From: Heracleum sosnowskyi
Lineage: Eukaryota > Streptophyta > Magnoliopsida > Apiales > Apiaceae
DNA: 64,000 nt
Direction: 5' to 3'
NCBI GenBank assembly: GCA_030848705.1
Contig: JAUIZM010000145.1
Coordinates: 62,001-126,000, forward strand
Of the stretch, positions 33,200 to 48,028 are shown in pieces. How positions within the stretch are numbered: position 1 is the stretch's first letter; every line of letters starts with the position of its first letter. The position numbers and the translations under genes are program-made. The notes under the pieces were generated by a model. It saw nothing but the letters and a program-made list of their open reading frames with translations. It was not told the origin of the DNA and made no database searches.

Positions 33200-36100
33200 T
33201 GGTTTCACTGGCATTTTCACGCGCTCAAAAAACGAGGTTCCGGACACTTTTCTTCCGATTTTTTTTGTCACGTGCTAAAATAGAGGTAAAAAATGGACGT
33301 ACGGACCAAAAAACGCGAAATTTCATTTCCGGAAATGGGTTTTTTCGACCCCCGAAAATGGGAAAAAACCCACTTTTTGGCCCAAAACTGGTTTCACTGG
33401 CATTTTCACGCGCTCAAAAAACGAGGTTCCGGACATTTTTCTTCCGATTTTTTTTGTCACGTGCTAAAATAGAGGTACAAAATGGACGTACGGACCAAAA
33501 AACGCGAAATTTCATTTCCGGAAATGGGTTTTTTTGACCCCCGAAAATGGGAAAAAACCCACTTTTTGGCCCAAAACTGGTTTCACTGGCATTTTCACGC
33601 GCTCAAAAAACGAGGTTCCGGACACTTTTCTTCCGATTTTTTTTGTCACATGGTAAAATAGAGGTACAAAATGGACGTACGGACCAAAAAACACGAAATT
33701 TCATTTCCGGAAATGGGTTTTTTCGACCCCCGAAAATGGGAAAAAACCCACTTTTTGGCCCAAAACTGGTTTCACTGGCATTTTCACGCGCTCAAAAAAC
33801 GAGGTTCCGGACACTTTTCTTCCGATTTTTTTTGTCACATGGTAAAATAGAGGTACAAAATGGACGTACGGACCAAAAAACACGAAATTTCATTTCCGGA
33901 AATGGGTTTTTTCGACCCCCGAAAATGGGAAAAAACCCACTTTTTGGCCCAAAACTGGTTTCACTGGCATTTTCACGCGCTCAAAAAACGAGGTTCCGGA
34001 CACTTTTCTTCCGATTTTTTTTGTCACGTGCTAAAATAGAGGTACAAAATGGACGTACGGACCAAAAAACGCGAAATTTCATTTCCGGAAATGAGTTTTT
34101 TCGAACCCCGAAAATGGGAAAAAACCCACTTTTTGGCCCAAAACTGGTTTCACTGGCATTTTCACGCGCTCAAAAAACGAGGTTCCGGACACTTTTCTTC
34201 CGATTCTTTTTGTCACATGGTAAAATAGAGGTACAAAATGGACGTACGGACCAAAAAACACGAAATTTCATTTCCGGAAATGGGTTTTTTCGACCCCCGA
34301 AAATGGGAAAAAACCCACTTTTTGGCCCAAAACTGGTTTCACTGGCATTTTCACGCGCTCAAAAAACGAGGTTCCGGACACTTTTCTTCCAATTTTTTTT
34401 GTCACGTGCTAAAATAGAGGTACAAAATGGACGTACGGACCAAAAAACGCGAAATTTCATTTCCGGAAATGGGTTTTTTTCGACCCCCGAAAATGGGAAA
34501 AAACCCAGTTTTTGGCCCAAAACTGGTTTCACTGGCATTTTCACGCGCTCAAAAAACGAGGTTCCGGACATTTTTCTTCCGATTTTTTTTGTCACGTGCT
34601 AAAATAGAGGTACAAAATGGACGTACGGACCAAAAAACGCGAAATTTCATTTCCGGAAATGGGTTTTTTCGACCCCCGAAAATGGGAAAAAACCCACTTT
34701 TGTCACAAAACTGGTTTCACTGGCATTTTCACGCGCTCAAAAAACGAGGTTCCGGACACTTTTCTTCCGATTTTTTTTGTCACGTGCTAAAATAGAGGTA
34801 AAAAATGGACGTACGGACCAAAAAACGCGAAATTTCATTTCCGGAAATGGGTTTTTTCGACCCCCGAAAATGGGAAAAAACCCACTTTTTGGCCCAAAAC
34901 TGGTTTCACTGGCATTTTCACGCGCTCAAAAAACGAGGTTCCGGACATTTTTCTTCCGATTTTTTTTGTCACGTGCTAAAATAGAGGTACAAAATGGACG
35001 TACGGACCAAAAAACGCGAAATTTCATTTCCGGAAATGGGTTTTTTTGACCCCCGAAAATGGGAAAAAACCCACTTTTTGGCCCAAAACTGGTTTCACTG
35101 GCATTTTCACGCGCTCAAAAAACGAGGTTCCGGACACTTTTCTTCCGATTTTTTTTGTCACATGGTAAAATAGAGGTACAAAATGGACGTACGGACCAAA
35201 AAACACGAAATTTCATTTCCGGAAATGGGTTTTTTCGACCCCCGAAAATGGGAAAAAACCCACTTTTTGGCCCAAAACTGGTTTCACTGGCATTTTCACG
35301 CGCTCAAAAAACGAGGTTCCGGACACTTTTCTTCCGATTTTTTTTGTCACGTGCTAAAATAGAGGTACAAAATGGACGTACGGACCAAAAAACGCGAAAT
35401 TTCATTTCCGGAAATGGGTTTTTTCGAACCCCGAAAATGGGAAAAAACCCACTTTTTGGCCCAAAACTGGTTTCACTGGCATTTTCACGCGCTCAAAAAA
35501 CGAGGTTCCGGACACTTTTCTTCCGATTCTTTTTGTCACATGGTAAAATAGAGGTACAAAATGGACGTACGGACCAAAAAACACGAAATTTCATTTCCGG
35601 AAATGGGTTTTTTCGACCCCCGAAAATGGGAAAAAACCCACTTTTTGGCCCAAAACTGGTTTCACTGGCATTTTCACGCGCTCAAAAAACGAGGTTCCGG
35701 ACATTTTTCTTCCGATTTTTTTTGTCACGTGCTAAAATAGAGGTACAAAATGGACGTACGGACCAAAAAACGCGAAATTTCATTTCCGGAAAAGGGTTTT
35801 TTTCGACCCCCGAAAATGGGAAAAAAACCCACTTTTTGGCCCAAAACTGGTTTCACTGGCATTTTCACGCGCTCAAAAAACGAGTTTCCGGGCATTTTTC
35901 TTCCGATTGTTTTTGTCACGTGCTAAAATAGAGGTACAAAATGGACGTACGGACCAAAAAACGCGAAATTTCATTTCCGGAAAAGGGTTTTTTTCGACCC
36001 ACGAAAATGGGAAAAAACCCACTTTTTGGCCCAAAACTGGTTTCACTGGCATTTTCACGCGCTCAAAAAACGAGGTTCCGGACACTTTTCTTCCGATTTT

Positions 36101-39100
36101 TTTTGTCACGTGCTAAAATAGAGGTACAAAATGAACGTACGGACCAAAAAACGCGAAAGTCCATTGCCGGAAAAGGGTTTTTCTCGACCCCCGAAAATGG
36201 GAAAAAACCCACTTTTTGGCCCAAAACTGGTTTCACTGGCATTTTCACGCGCTCAAAAAACGAGGTTCCGGACATTTTTCTTCCGATTTTTTTTGTCACG
36301 TGCTAAAATAGAGGTACAAAATGGACGTACGGACCAAAAAACGCGAAATTTCATTTCCGGAAATGGGTTTTTTCGACCCCCGAAAATGGGAAAAAACCCA
36401 CTTTTTGTCACAAAACTGGTTTCACTGGCATTTTCACGCGCTCAAAAAACGAGGTTCCGGACACTTTTCTTCCGATTTTTTTTGTCACGTGCTAAAATAG
36501 AGGTAAAAAATGGACGTACGGACCAAAAAACGCGAAATTTCATTTCCGGAAATGGGTTTTTTCGACCCCCGAAAATGGGAAAAAACCCACTTTTTGGCCC
36601 AAAACTGGTTTCACTGGCATTTTCACGCGCTCAAAAAACGAGGTTCCGGACATTTTTCTTCCGATTTTTTTTGTCACGTGCTAAAATAGAGGTACAAAAT
36701 GGACGTACGGACCAAAAAACGCGAAATTTCATTTCCGGAAATGGGTTTTTTCGACCCCCGAAAATGGGAAAAAACCCACTTTTTGGCCCAAAACTGGTTT
36801 CACTGGCATTTTCACGCGCTCAAAAAACGAGGTTCCGGACACTTTTCTTCCGATTTTTTTTGTCACATGGTAAAATAGAGGTACAAAATGGACGTACGGA
36901 CCAAAAAACACGAAATTTCATTTCCGGTAATGGGTTTTTTCGACCCCCGAAAATGGGAAAAAACCCACTTTTTGGCCCAAAACTGGTTTCACTGGCATTT
37001 TCACGCGCTCAAAAAACGAGGTTCCGGACACTTTTCTTCCGATTTTTTTTGTCACGTGCTAAAATAGAGGTACAAAATGGACGTACGGACCAAAAAACGC
37101 GAAATTTCATTTCCGGAAATGGGTTTTTTCGACCCCCGAAAATGGGAAAAAACCCACTTTTTGGCCCAAAACTAGTTTCACTGGCATTTTCACGCGCTCA
37201 AAAAACGAGGTTCCGGACATTTTTCTTCCGATTTTTTTTGTCACGTGCTAAAATAGAGGTACAAAATGGACGTACGGACCAAAAAACGCGAAATTTCATT
37301 TCCGGAAAAGGGTTTTTTTCGACCCCCGAAAATGGGAAAAAAACCCACTTTTTGGCCCAAAACTGGTTTCACTGGCATTTTCACGCGCTCAAAAAACGAG
37401 TTTCCGGGCATTTTTCTTCCGATTGTTTTTGTCACGTGCTAAAATAGAGGTACAAAATGGACGTACGGACCAAAAAACGCGAAATTTCATTTCCGGAAAA
37501 GGGTTTTTTTCGACCCACGAAAATGGGAAAAAACCCACTTTTTGGCCCAAAACTGGTTTCACTGGCATTTTCACGCGCTCAAAAAACGAGGTTCCGGACA
37601 CTTTTCTTCCGATTTTTTTTGTCACGTGCTAAAATAGAGGTAAAAAATGGACGTACGGACCAAAAAACGCGAAATTTCATTTCCGGAAATGGGTTTTTTC
37701 GACCCCCGAAAATGGGAAAAAACCCACTTTTTGGCCCAAAACTGGTTTCACTGGCATTTTCACGCGCTCAAAAAACGAGGTTCCGGACATTTTTCTTCCG
37801 ATTTTTTTTGTCACGTGCTAAAATAGAGGTACAAAATGGACGTACGGACCAAAAAACGCGAAATTTCATTTCCGGAAATGGGTTTTTTTGACCCCCGAAA
37901 ATGGGAAAAAACCCACTTTTTGGCCCAAAACTGGTTTCACTGGCATTTTCACGCGCTCAAAAAACGAGGTTCCGGACACTTTTCTTCCGATTTTTTTTGT
38001 CACATGGTAAAATAGAGGTACAAAATGGACGTACGGACCAAAAAACACGAAATTTCATTTCCGGAAATGGGTTTTTTCGACCCCCGAAAATGGGAAAAAA
38101 CCCACTTTTTGGCCCAAAACTGGTTTCACTGGCATTTTCACGCGCTCAAAAAACGAGGTTCCGGACACTTTTCTTCCGATTTTTTTTGTCACATGGTAAA
38201 ATAGAGGTACAAAATGGACGTACGGACCAAAAAACACGAAATTTCATTTCCGGAAATGGGTTTTTTCGACCCCCGAAAATGGGAAAAAACCCACTTTTTG
38301 GCCCAAAACTGGTTTCACTGGCATTTTCACGCGCTCAAAAAACGAGGTTCCGGACACTTTTCTTCCGATTTTTTTTGTCACGTGCTAAAATAGAGGTACA
38401 AAATGGACGTACGGACCAAAAAACGCGAAATTTCATTTCCGGAAATGAGTTTTTTCGAACCCCGAAAATGGGAAAAAACCCACTTTTTGGCCCAAAACTC
38501 GTTTCACTGGCATTTTCACGCGCTCAAAAAACGAGGTTCCGGACACTTTTCTTCCGATTCTTTTTGTCACATGGTAAAATAGAGGTACAAAATGGACGTA
38601 CGGACCAAAAAACACGAAATTTCATTTCCGGAAATGGGTTTTTTCGACCCCCGAAAATGGGAAAAAACCCACTTTTTGGCCCAAAACTGGTTTCACTGGC
38701 ATTTTCACGCGCTCAAAAAACGAGGTTCCGGACACTTTTCTTCCAATTTTTTTTGTCACGTGCTAAAATAGAGGTACAAAATGGACGTACGGACCAAAAA
38801 ACGCGAAATTTCATTTCCGGAAATGGGTTTTTTTCGACCCCCGAAAATGGGAAAAAACCCAGTTTTTGGCCCAAAACTGGTTTCACTGGCATTTTCACGC
38901 GCTCAAAAAACGAGGTTCCGGACATTTTTCTTCCGATTTTTTTTGTCACGTGCTAAAATAGAGGTACAAAATGGACGTACGGACCAAAAAACGCGAAATT
39001 TCATTTCCGGAAATGGGTTTTTTCGACCCCCGAAAATGGGAAAAAACCCACTTTTGTCACAAAACTGGTTTCACTGGCATTTTCACGCGCTCAAAAAACG

Positions 39101-41907
39101 AGGTTCCGGACACTTTTCTTCCGATTTTTTTTGTCACGTGCTAAAATAGAGGTAAAAAATGGACGTACGGACCAAAAAACGCGAAATTTCATTTCCGGAA
39201 ATGGGTTTTTTCGACCCCCGAAAATGGGAAAAAACCCACTTTTTGGCCCAAAACTGGTTTCACTGGCATTTTCACGCGCTCAAAAAACGAGGTTCCGGAC
39301 ATTTTTCTTCCGATTTTTTTTGTCACGTGCTAAAATAGAGGTACAAAATGGACGTACGGACCAAAAAACGCGAAATTTCATTTCCGGAAATGGGTTTTTT
39401 TGACCCCCGAAAATGGGAAAAAACCCACTTTTTGGCCCAAAACTGGTTTCACTGGCATTTTCACGCGCTCAAAAAACGAGGTTCCGGACACTTTTCTTCC
39501 GATTTTTTTTGTCACATGGTAAAATAGAGGTACAAAATGGACGTACGGACCAAAAAACACGAAATTTCATTTCCGGAAATGGGTTTTTTCGACCCCCGAA
39601 AATGGGAAAAAACCCACTTTTTGGCCCAAAACTGGTTTCACTGGCATTTTCACGCGCTCAAAAAACGAGGTTCCGGACACTTTTCTTCCGATTTTTTTTG
39701 TCACGTGCTAAAATAGAGGTACAAAATGGACGTACGGACCAAAAAACGCGAAATTTCATTTCCGGAAATGGGTTTTTTCGAACCCCGAAAATGGGAAAAA
39801 ACCCACTTTTTGGCCCAAAACTGGTTTCACTGGCATTTTCACGCGCTCAAAAAACGAGGTTCCGGACACTTTTCTTCCGATTCTTTTTGTCACATGGTAA
39901 AATAGAGGTACAAAATGGACGTACGGACCAAAAAACACGAAATTTCATTTCCGGAAATGGGTTTTTTCGACCCCCGAAAATGGGAAAAAACCCACTTTTT
40001 GGCCCAAAACTGGTTTCACTGGCATTTTCACGCGCTCAAAAAACGAGGTTCCGGACATTTTTCTTCCGATTTTTTTTGTCACGTGCTAAAATAGAGGTAC
40101 AAAATGGACGTACGGACCAAAAAACGCGAAATTTCATTTCCGGAAAAGGGTTTTTTTCGACCCCCGAAAATGGGAAAAAAACCCACTTTTTGGCCCAAAA
40201 CTGGTTTCACTGGCATTTTCACGCGCTCAAAAAACGAGTTTCCGGGCATTTTTCTTCCGATTGTTTTTGTCACGTGCTAAAATAGAGGTACAAAATGGAC
40301 GTACGGACCAAAAAACGCGAAATTTCATTTCCGGAAAAGGGTTTTTTTCGACCCACGAAAATGGGAAAAAACCCACTTTTTGGCCCAAAACTGGTTTCAC
40401 TGGCATTTTCACGCGCTCAAAAAACGAGGTTCCGGACACTTTTCTTCCGATTTTTTTTGTCACGTGCTAAAATAGAGGTACAAAATGAACGTACGGACCA
40501 AAAAACGCGAAAGTCCATTGCCGGAAAAGGGTTTTTCTCGACCCCCGAAAATGGGAAAAAACCCACTTTTTGGCCCAAAACTGGTTTCACTGGCATTTTC
40601 ACGCGCTCAAAAAACGAGGTTCCGGACATTTTTCTTCCGATTTTTTTTGTCACGTGCTAAAATAGAGGTACAAAATGGACGTACGGACCAAAAAACGCGA
40701 AATTTCATTTCCGGAAATGGGTTTTTTCGACCCCCGAAAATGGGAAAAAACCCACTTTTTGTCACAAAACTGGTTTCACTGGCATTTTCACGCGCTCAAA
40801 AAACGAGGTTCCGGACACTTTTCTTCCGATTTTTTTTGTCACGTGCTAAAATAGAGGTAAAAAATGGACGTACGGACCAAAAAACGCGAAATTTCATTTC
40901 CGGAAATGGGTTTTTTCGACCCCCGAAAATGGGAAAAAACCCACTTTTTGGCCCAAAACTGGTTTCACTGGCATTTTCACGCGCTCAAAAAACGAGGTTC
41001 CGGACATTTTTCTTCCGATTTTTTTTGTCACGTGCTAAAATAGAGGTACAAAATGGACGTACGGACCAAAAAACGCGAAATTTCATTTCCGGAAATGGGT
41101 TTTTTCGACCCCCGAAAATGGGAAAAAACCCACTTTTTGGCCCAAAACTGGTTTCACTGGCATTTTCACGCGCTCAAAAAACGAGGTTCCGGACACTTTT
41201 CTTCCGATTTTTTTTGTCACATGGTAAAATAGAGGTACAAAATGGACGTACGGACCAAAAAACACGAAATTTCATTTCCGGTAATGGGTTTTTTCGACCC
41301 CCGAAAATGGGAAAAAACCCACTTTTTGGCCCAAAACTGGTTTCACTGGCATTTTCACGCGCTCAAAAAACGAGGTTCCGGACACTTTTCTTCCGATTTT
41401 TTCTGTCACGTGCTAAAATAGAGGTACAAAATGGACGTACGGACCAAAAAACGCGAAATTTCATTTCCGGAAATGGGTTTTTTCGACCCCCGAAAATGGG
41501 AAAAAACCCACTTTTTGGCCCAAAACTAGTTTCACTGGCATTTTCACGCGCTCAAAAAACGAGGTTCCGGACATTTTTCTTCCGATTTTTTTTGTCACGT
41601 GCTAAAATAGAGGTACAAAATGGACGTACGGACCAAAAAACGCGAAATTTCATTTCCGGAAAAGGGTTTTTTTCGACCCCCGAAAATGGGAAAAAAACCC
41701 ACTTTTTGGCCCAAAACTGGTTTCACTGGCATTTTCACGCGCTCAAAAAACGAGTTTCCGGGCATTTTTCTTCCGATTGTTTTTGTCACGTGCTAAAATA
41801 GAGGTACAAAATGGACGTACGGACCAAAAAACGCGAAATTTCATTTCCGGAAAAGGGTTTTTTTCGACCCACGAAAATGGGAAAAAACCCACTTTTTGGC
41901 CCAAAAC
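33200..41907. repeat. Tandem duplication of a 4,354-bp, 23-monomer satellite block
   Basis: Everything from about 33.2 kb to 37.55 kb recurs 4,354 bp further on (about 37.55-41.9 kb). Shared landmarks include the C-for-T change in CGATTCTTTTTG, the CGATTGTTTTTG variant (35909 and 37425 against 40263 and 41779), the FSRPP-type C at 36183 against 40537, and the GTCACAAAAC monomers. Few differences separate the copies, for example CTCGTTTC at 38499 and a C in the T8 tract near 41403. The left boundary was placed where 33.19 kb and 37.54 kb start to agree, so it is approximate. Confidence 0.8.
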
Positions 41908-44900
41908 TGGTTTCACTGGCATTTTCACGCGCTCAAAAAACGAGGTTCCGGACACTTTTCTTCCGATTTTTTTTGTCACGTGCTAAAATAGAGGTACAAA
42001 ATGAACGTACGGACCAAAAAACGCGAAAGTCCATTGCCGGAAAAGGGTTTTTTTCGACCCCCGAAAATGGGAAAAAACCCACTTTTTGGCCCAAAACTGG
42101 TTTCACTGGCATTTTCACGCGCTCAAAAAACGAGGTTCCGGACATTTTTCTTTCGATTTTTTTTGTCACGTGCTAAAATAGAGGTACAAAATGGACGTAC
42201 GGACCTAAAAACGCGAAATTTCATTTCCGGAAATGGGTTTTTTCGACCCCCGAAAATGGGAAAAAACCCACTTTTTGTCACAAAACTGGTTTCACTGGCA
42301 TTTTCACGCGCTCAAAAAACGAGGTTCCGGACACTTTTCTTCCGATTTTTTTTGTCACGTGCTAAAATAGAGGTAAAAAATGGACGTACGGACCAAAAAA
42401 CGCGAAATTTCATTTCCGGAAATGGGTTTTTTCGACCCCCGAAAATGGGAAAAAACCCACTTTTTGGCCCAAAACTGGTTTCACTGGCATTTTCACGCGC
42501 TCAAAAAACGAGGTTCCGGACATTTTTCTTCCGATTTTTTTTGTCACGTGCTAAAATAGAGGTACAAAATGGACGTACGGACCAAAAAACGCGAAATTTC
42601 ATTTCCGGAAATGGGTTTTTTCGACCCCCGAAAATGGGAAAAAACCCACTTTTTGGCCCAAAACTGGTTTCACTGGCATTTTCACGCGCTCAAAAAACGA
42701 GGTTCCGGACACTTTTCTTCCGATTTTTTTTGTCACATGGTAAAATAGAGGTACAAAATGGACGTACGGACCAAAAAACACGAAATTTCATTTCCGGAAA
42801 TGGGTTTTTTCGACCCCCGAAAATGGGAAAAAACCCACTCTTTGGCCCAAAACTGGTTTCACTGGCATTTTCACGCGCTCAAAAAACGAGGTTCCGGACA
42901 CTTTTCTTCCGATTTTTTTTGTCACGTGCTAAAATAGAGGTACAAAATGGACGTACGGACCAAAAAACGCGAAATTTCATTTCCGGAAATGAGTTTTTTC
43001 GAACCCCGAAAATGGGAAAAAACCCACTTTTTGGCCCAAAACTGGTTTCACTGGCATTTTCACGCCCTCAAAAAACGAGGTTCCGGACACTTTTCTTCCG
43101 ATTCTTTTTGTCACATGGTAAAATAGAGGTACAAAATGGACGTACGGACCAAAAAACACGAAATTTCATTTCCGGAAATGGGTTTTTTCGACCCCCGAAA
43201 ATGGGAAAAAACCCACTTTTTGGCCCAAAACTGGTTTCACTGGCATTTTCACGCGCTCAAAAAACGAGGTTCCGGACACTTTTCTTCCAATTTTTTTTGT
43301 CACGTGCTAAAATAGAGGTACAAAATGGACGTACGGACCAAAAAACGCGAAATTTCATTTCCGGAAATGGGTTTTTTTCGACCCCCGAAAATGGGAAAAA
43401 ACCCAGTTTTTGGCCCAAAACTGGTTTCACTGGCATTTTCACGCGCTCAAAAAACGAGGTTCCGGACATTTTTCTTCCGATTTTTTTTGTCACGTGCTAA
43501 AATAGAGGTACAAAATGGACGTACGGACCAAAAAACGCGAAATTTCATTTCCGGAAATGGGTTTTTTCGACCCCCGAAAATGGGAAAAAACCCACTTTTG
43601 TCACAAAACTGGTTTCACTGGCATTTTCACGCGCTCAAAAAACGAGGTTCCGGACACTTTTCTTCCGATTTTTTTTGTCACGTGCTAAAATAGAGGTAAA
43701 AAATGGACGTACGGACCAAAAAAACGCGAAATTTCATTTCCGGAAATGGGTTTTTTCGACCCCTGAAAATGGGAAAAAACCCACTTTTTGGCCCAAAACT
43801 GGTTTCACTGGCATTTTCACGCGCTCAAAAAACGAGGTTCCGGACATTTTTCTTCCGATTTTTTTTGTCACGTGATAAAATAGAGGTACAAAATGGACGT
43901 ACGGACCAAAAAACGCGAAATTTCATTTCCGGAAATGGGTTTTTTCGACCCCCGAAAATGGGAAAAAACCCACTTTTTGGCCCAAAACTGGTTTCACTGG
44001 CATTTTCACGCGCTCAAAAAACGAGGTTCCGGACACTTTTCTTCCGATTTTTTTTGTCACATGGTAAAATAGAGGTACAAAATGGACGTACGGACCAAAA
44101 AACACGAAATTTCATTTCCGGAAATGGGTTTTTTCGACCCCCGAAAATGGGAAAAAACCCACTTTTTGGCCCAAAACTGGTTTCACTGGCATTTTCACGC
44201 GCTCAAAAAACGAGGTTCCGGACACTTTTCTTCCGATTTTTTTTGTCACGTGCTAAAATAGAGGTACAAAATGGACGTACGGACCAAAAAACGCGAAATT
44301 TCATTTCCAGAAATGGGTTTTTTCGAACCCCGAAAATGGGAAAAAACCCACTTTTTGGCCCAAAACTGGTTTCACTGGCATTTTCACGCGCTCAAAAAAC
44401 GAGGTTCCGGACACTTTTCTTCCGATTCTTTTTGTCACATGGTAAAATAGAGGTACAAAATGGACGTACGGACCAAAAAACACGAAATTTCATTTCCGGA
44501 AATGGGTTTTTTCGACCCCCGAAAATGGGAAAAAACCCACTTTTTGGCCCAAAACTGGTTTCACTGGCATTTTCACGCGCTCAAAAAACGAGGTTCCGGA
44601 CACTTTTCTTCCGATTTTTTTTGTCACGTGCTAAAATAGAGGTACAAAATGGACGTACGGACCAAAAAACGCGAAATTTCATTTCCGGAAATGGGTTTTT
44701 TTCGACCCCCGAAAATGGGAAAAAACCCAGTTTTTGGCCCAAAACTGGTTTCACTGGCATTTTCACGCGCTCAAGAAACGAGGTTCCGGACACTTTTCTT
44801 CCAATTTTTTTTGTCACGTGCTAAAATAGAGGTACAAAATGGACGTACGGACCAAAAAACGCGAAATTTCATTTCCGGAAATGGGTTTTTTCGACCCCCG

Positions 44901-47900
44901 AAAATGGGAAAAAACCCACTTTTTGGCCCAAAACTAGTTTCACTGGCATTTTCACGCGCTCAAAAAATGAGGTTCCGGACATTTTTCTTCCGATTTTTTT
45001 TGTCACGTGCTAAAATAGAGGTACAAAATGGACGTACGGACCAAAAAACGCGAAATTTCATTTCCGGAAAAGGGTTTTTTTCGACCCACGAAAATGGGAA
45101 AAAACCCACTTTTTGGCCCAAAACTGGTTTCACTGGCATTTGCACGCGCTCAAAAAACGAGGTTCCGGGCATTTTTCTTCCGATTTTTTTTGTCACGTGC
45201 TAAAATAGAGGTACAAAATGAACGTACGGACCAAAAAACGCGAAATTCCATTACCGGAAAAGGGTTTTTTTCGACCCCCGAAAATGGGAAATAACCCACT
45301 TTTTGGCCCAAAACTGGTTTCACTGGCATTTTCACGCGCTCAAAAAACGAGGTTCCGGACATTTTTCTTCCGATTTTTTTTGTCACGTGCTAAAATAGAG
45401 GTACAAAATGGACGTACGGACCAAAAAAACGCGAAATTTCATTTCCGGAAATGGGTTTTTTCGACCCCCGAAAATGGGAAAAAACCCACTTTTTGGCCCA
45501 AAACTGGTTTCACTGGCATTTTCACGCGCTCAAAAAACGAGGTTCCGGACACTTTTCTTCCGATTTTTTTTGTCACGTGCTAAAATAGAGGTAAAAAATG
45601 GACGTACGGACCAAAAAACGCGAAATTTCATTTCCGGAAATGGGTTTTTTCGACCCCCGAAAATGGGAAAAAACCCACTTTTTGGCCCAAAACTGGTTTC
45701 ACTGGCATTTTCACGCGCTCAAAAAACGAGGTTCCGGACACTTTTCTTCCGATTTTTTTTGTCACGTGCTAAAATAGAGGTAAAAAATGGACGTACGGAC
45801 CAAAAAACGCGAAATTTCATTTCCGGAAATGGGTTTTTTCGACCCCCGAAAATGGGAAAAAACCCACTTTTTGGCCCAAAACTGGTTTCACTGGCATTTT
45901 CACACGCTCAAAAAACGAGGTTCCGGACACTTTTCTTCCGATTTTTTTTGTCACGTGCTAAAATAGAGGTACAAAATGGACGTACGGACCAAAAACCGCG
46001 AAATTTCATTTCCGGAAATGGGTTTTTTCGACCCCCGAAAATGGGAAAAAACCCACTTTTTGGCCCAAAACTGGTTTCACTGGCATTTTCACGCGCTCAA
46101 AAAACGAGGTTCCGGACACTTTTCTTCCGATTTTTTTTGTCACGTGCTAAAATAGAGGTACAAAATGGACGTACGGACCAAAAACCGCGAAATTTCATTT
46201 CCGGAAATGGGTTTTTTCGACCCCCGAAAATGGGAAAAAACCCACTTTTTGGCCCAAAACTGGTTTCACTGGCATTTTCACGCGCTCAAAAAACGAGGTT
46301 CCGGACACTTTTCTTCCGATTTTTTTTGTCACGTGCTAAAATAGAGGTACAAAATGGACGTACGGACCAAAAAACGCGAAATTTCATTTCCGGAAATGGG
46401 TTTTTTCGACCCCCGAAAATGGGAAAAAACCCACTTTTTGGCCCAAAACTGGTTTCACTGGCATTTTCACGCGCTCAAAAAACGAGGTTCCGGACATTTT
46501 TCTTCCGATTTTTTTTTGTCACGTGCTAAAATAGAGGTACAAAATGTACGTACGGACCAAAAAACGCGAAATTTCATTTCCGGAAATGGGTTTTTTCGAC
46601 CCCCGAAAATGGGAAAAAACCCACTTTTTGGCCCAAAACTGGTTTCACTGGCATTTTCACGCGCTCAAAAAACGAGGTTCCGGACACTTTTCTTCCGATT
46701 TTTTTTGTCACGTGCTAAAATAGAGGTAAAAAATGGACGTACGGACCAAAAAACGCGAAATTTCATTTCCGGAAATGGGTTTTTTCGACCCCCGAAAATG
46801 GGAAAAAACCCACTTTTTGGCCCAAAACTGGTTTCACTGGCATTTTCACGCGCTCAAAAAACGAGGTTCCGGACACTTTTCTTCCGATTTTTTTTGTCAC
46901 GTGCTAAAATAGAGGTAAAAAATGGACGTACGGACCAAAAAACGCGAAATTTCATTTCCGGAAATGGGTTTTTTCGACCCCCGAAAATGGGAAAAAACCC
47001 ACTTTTTGGCCCAAAACTGGTTTCACTGGCATTTTCACACGCTCAAAAAACGAGGTTCCGGACACTTTTCTTCCGATTTTTTTTGTCACGTGCTAAAATA
47101 GAGGTACAAAATGGACGTACGGACCAAAAACCGCGAAATTTCATTTCCGGAAATGGGTTTTTTCGACCCCCGAAAATGGGAAAAAACCCACTTTTTGGCC
47201 CAAAACTGGTTTCACTGGCATTTTCACGCGCTCAAAAAACGAGGTTCCGGACACTTTTCTTCCGATTTTTTTTGTCACGTGCTAAAATAGAGGTACAAAA
47301 TGGACGTACGGACCAAAAACCGCGAAATTTCATTTCCGGAAATGGGTTTTTTCGACCCCCGAAAATGGGAAAAAACCCACTTTTTGGCCCAAAACTGGTT
47401 TCACTGGCATTTTCACGCGCTCAAAAAACGAGGTTCCGGACACTTTTCTTCCGATTTTTTTTGTCACGTGCTAAAATAGAGGTACAAAATGGACGTACGG
47501 ACCAAAAAAACGCGAAATTTCATTTCCGGAAATGGGTTTTTTCGACCCCCGAAAATGGGAAAAAACCCACTTTTTGGCCCAAAACTGGTTTCACTGGCAT
47601 TTTCACGCGCTCAAAAAACGAGGTTCCGGACATTTTTCTTCCGATTTTTTTTGTCACGTGCTAAAATAGAGGTACAAAATGGACGTACGGACCAAAAAAC
47701 GCGAAATTTCATTTCCGGAAATGGGTTTTTTCGACCCCCGAAAATGGTAAAAAACCCACTTTTTGGCCCAAAACTGGTTTCACTAGCATTTTCACGCGCT
47801 CAAAAAACGAGGTTCCGGACACTTTTCTTCCGATTTTTTTTGTCACGTGCTAAAATAGAGGTAAAAAATGGACGTACGGACCAAAAAACGCGAAATTTCA

Positions 47901-48028
47901 TTTCCGGAAATGGGTTTTTTCGACCCCCGAAAATGGGAAAAAACCCACTTTTTGGCCCAAAACTGGTTTGACTGGCATTTTCACGCGCTCAAAAAACGAG
48001 GTTCCGGACATTTTTCTTCCGATTTTTT

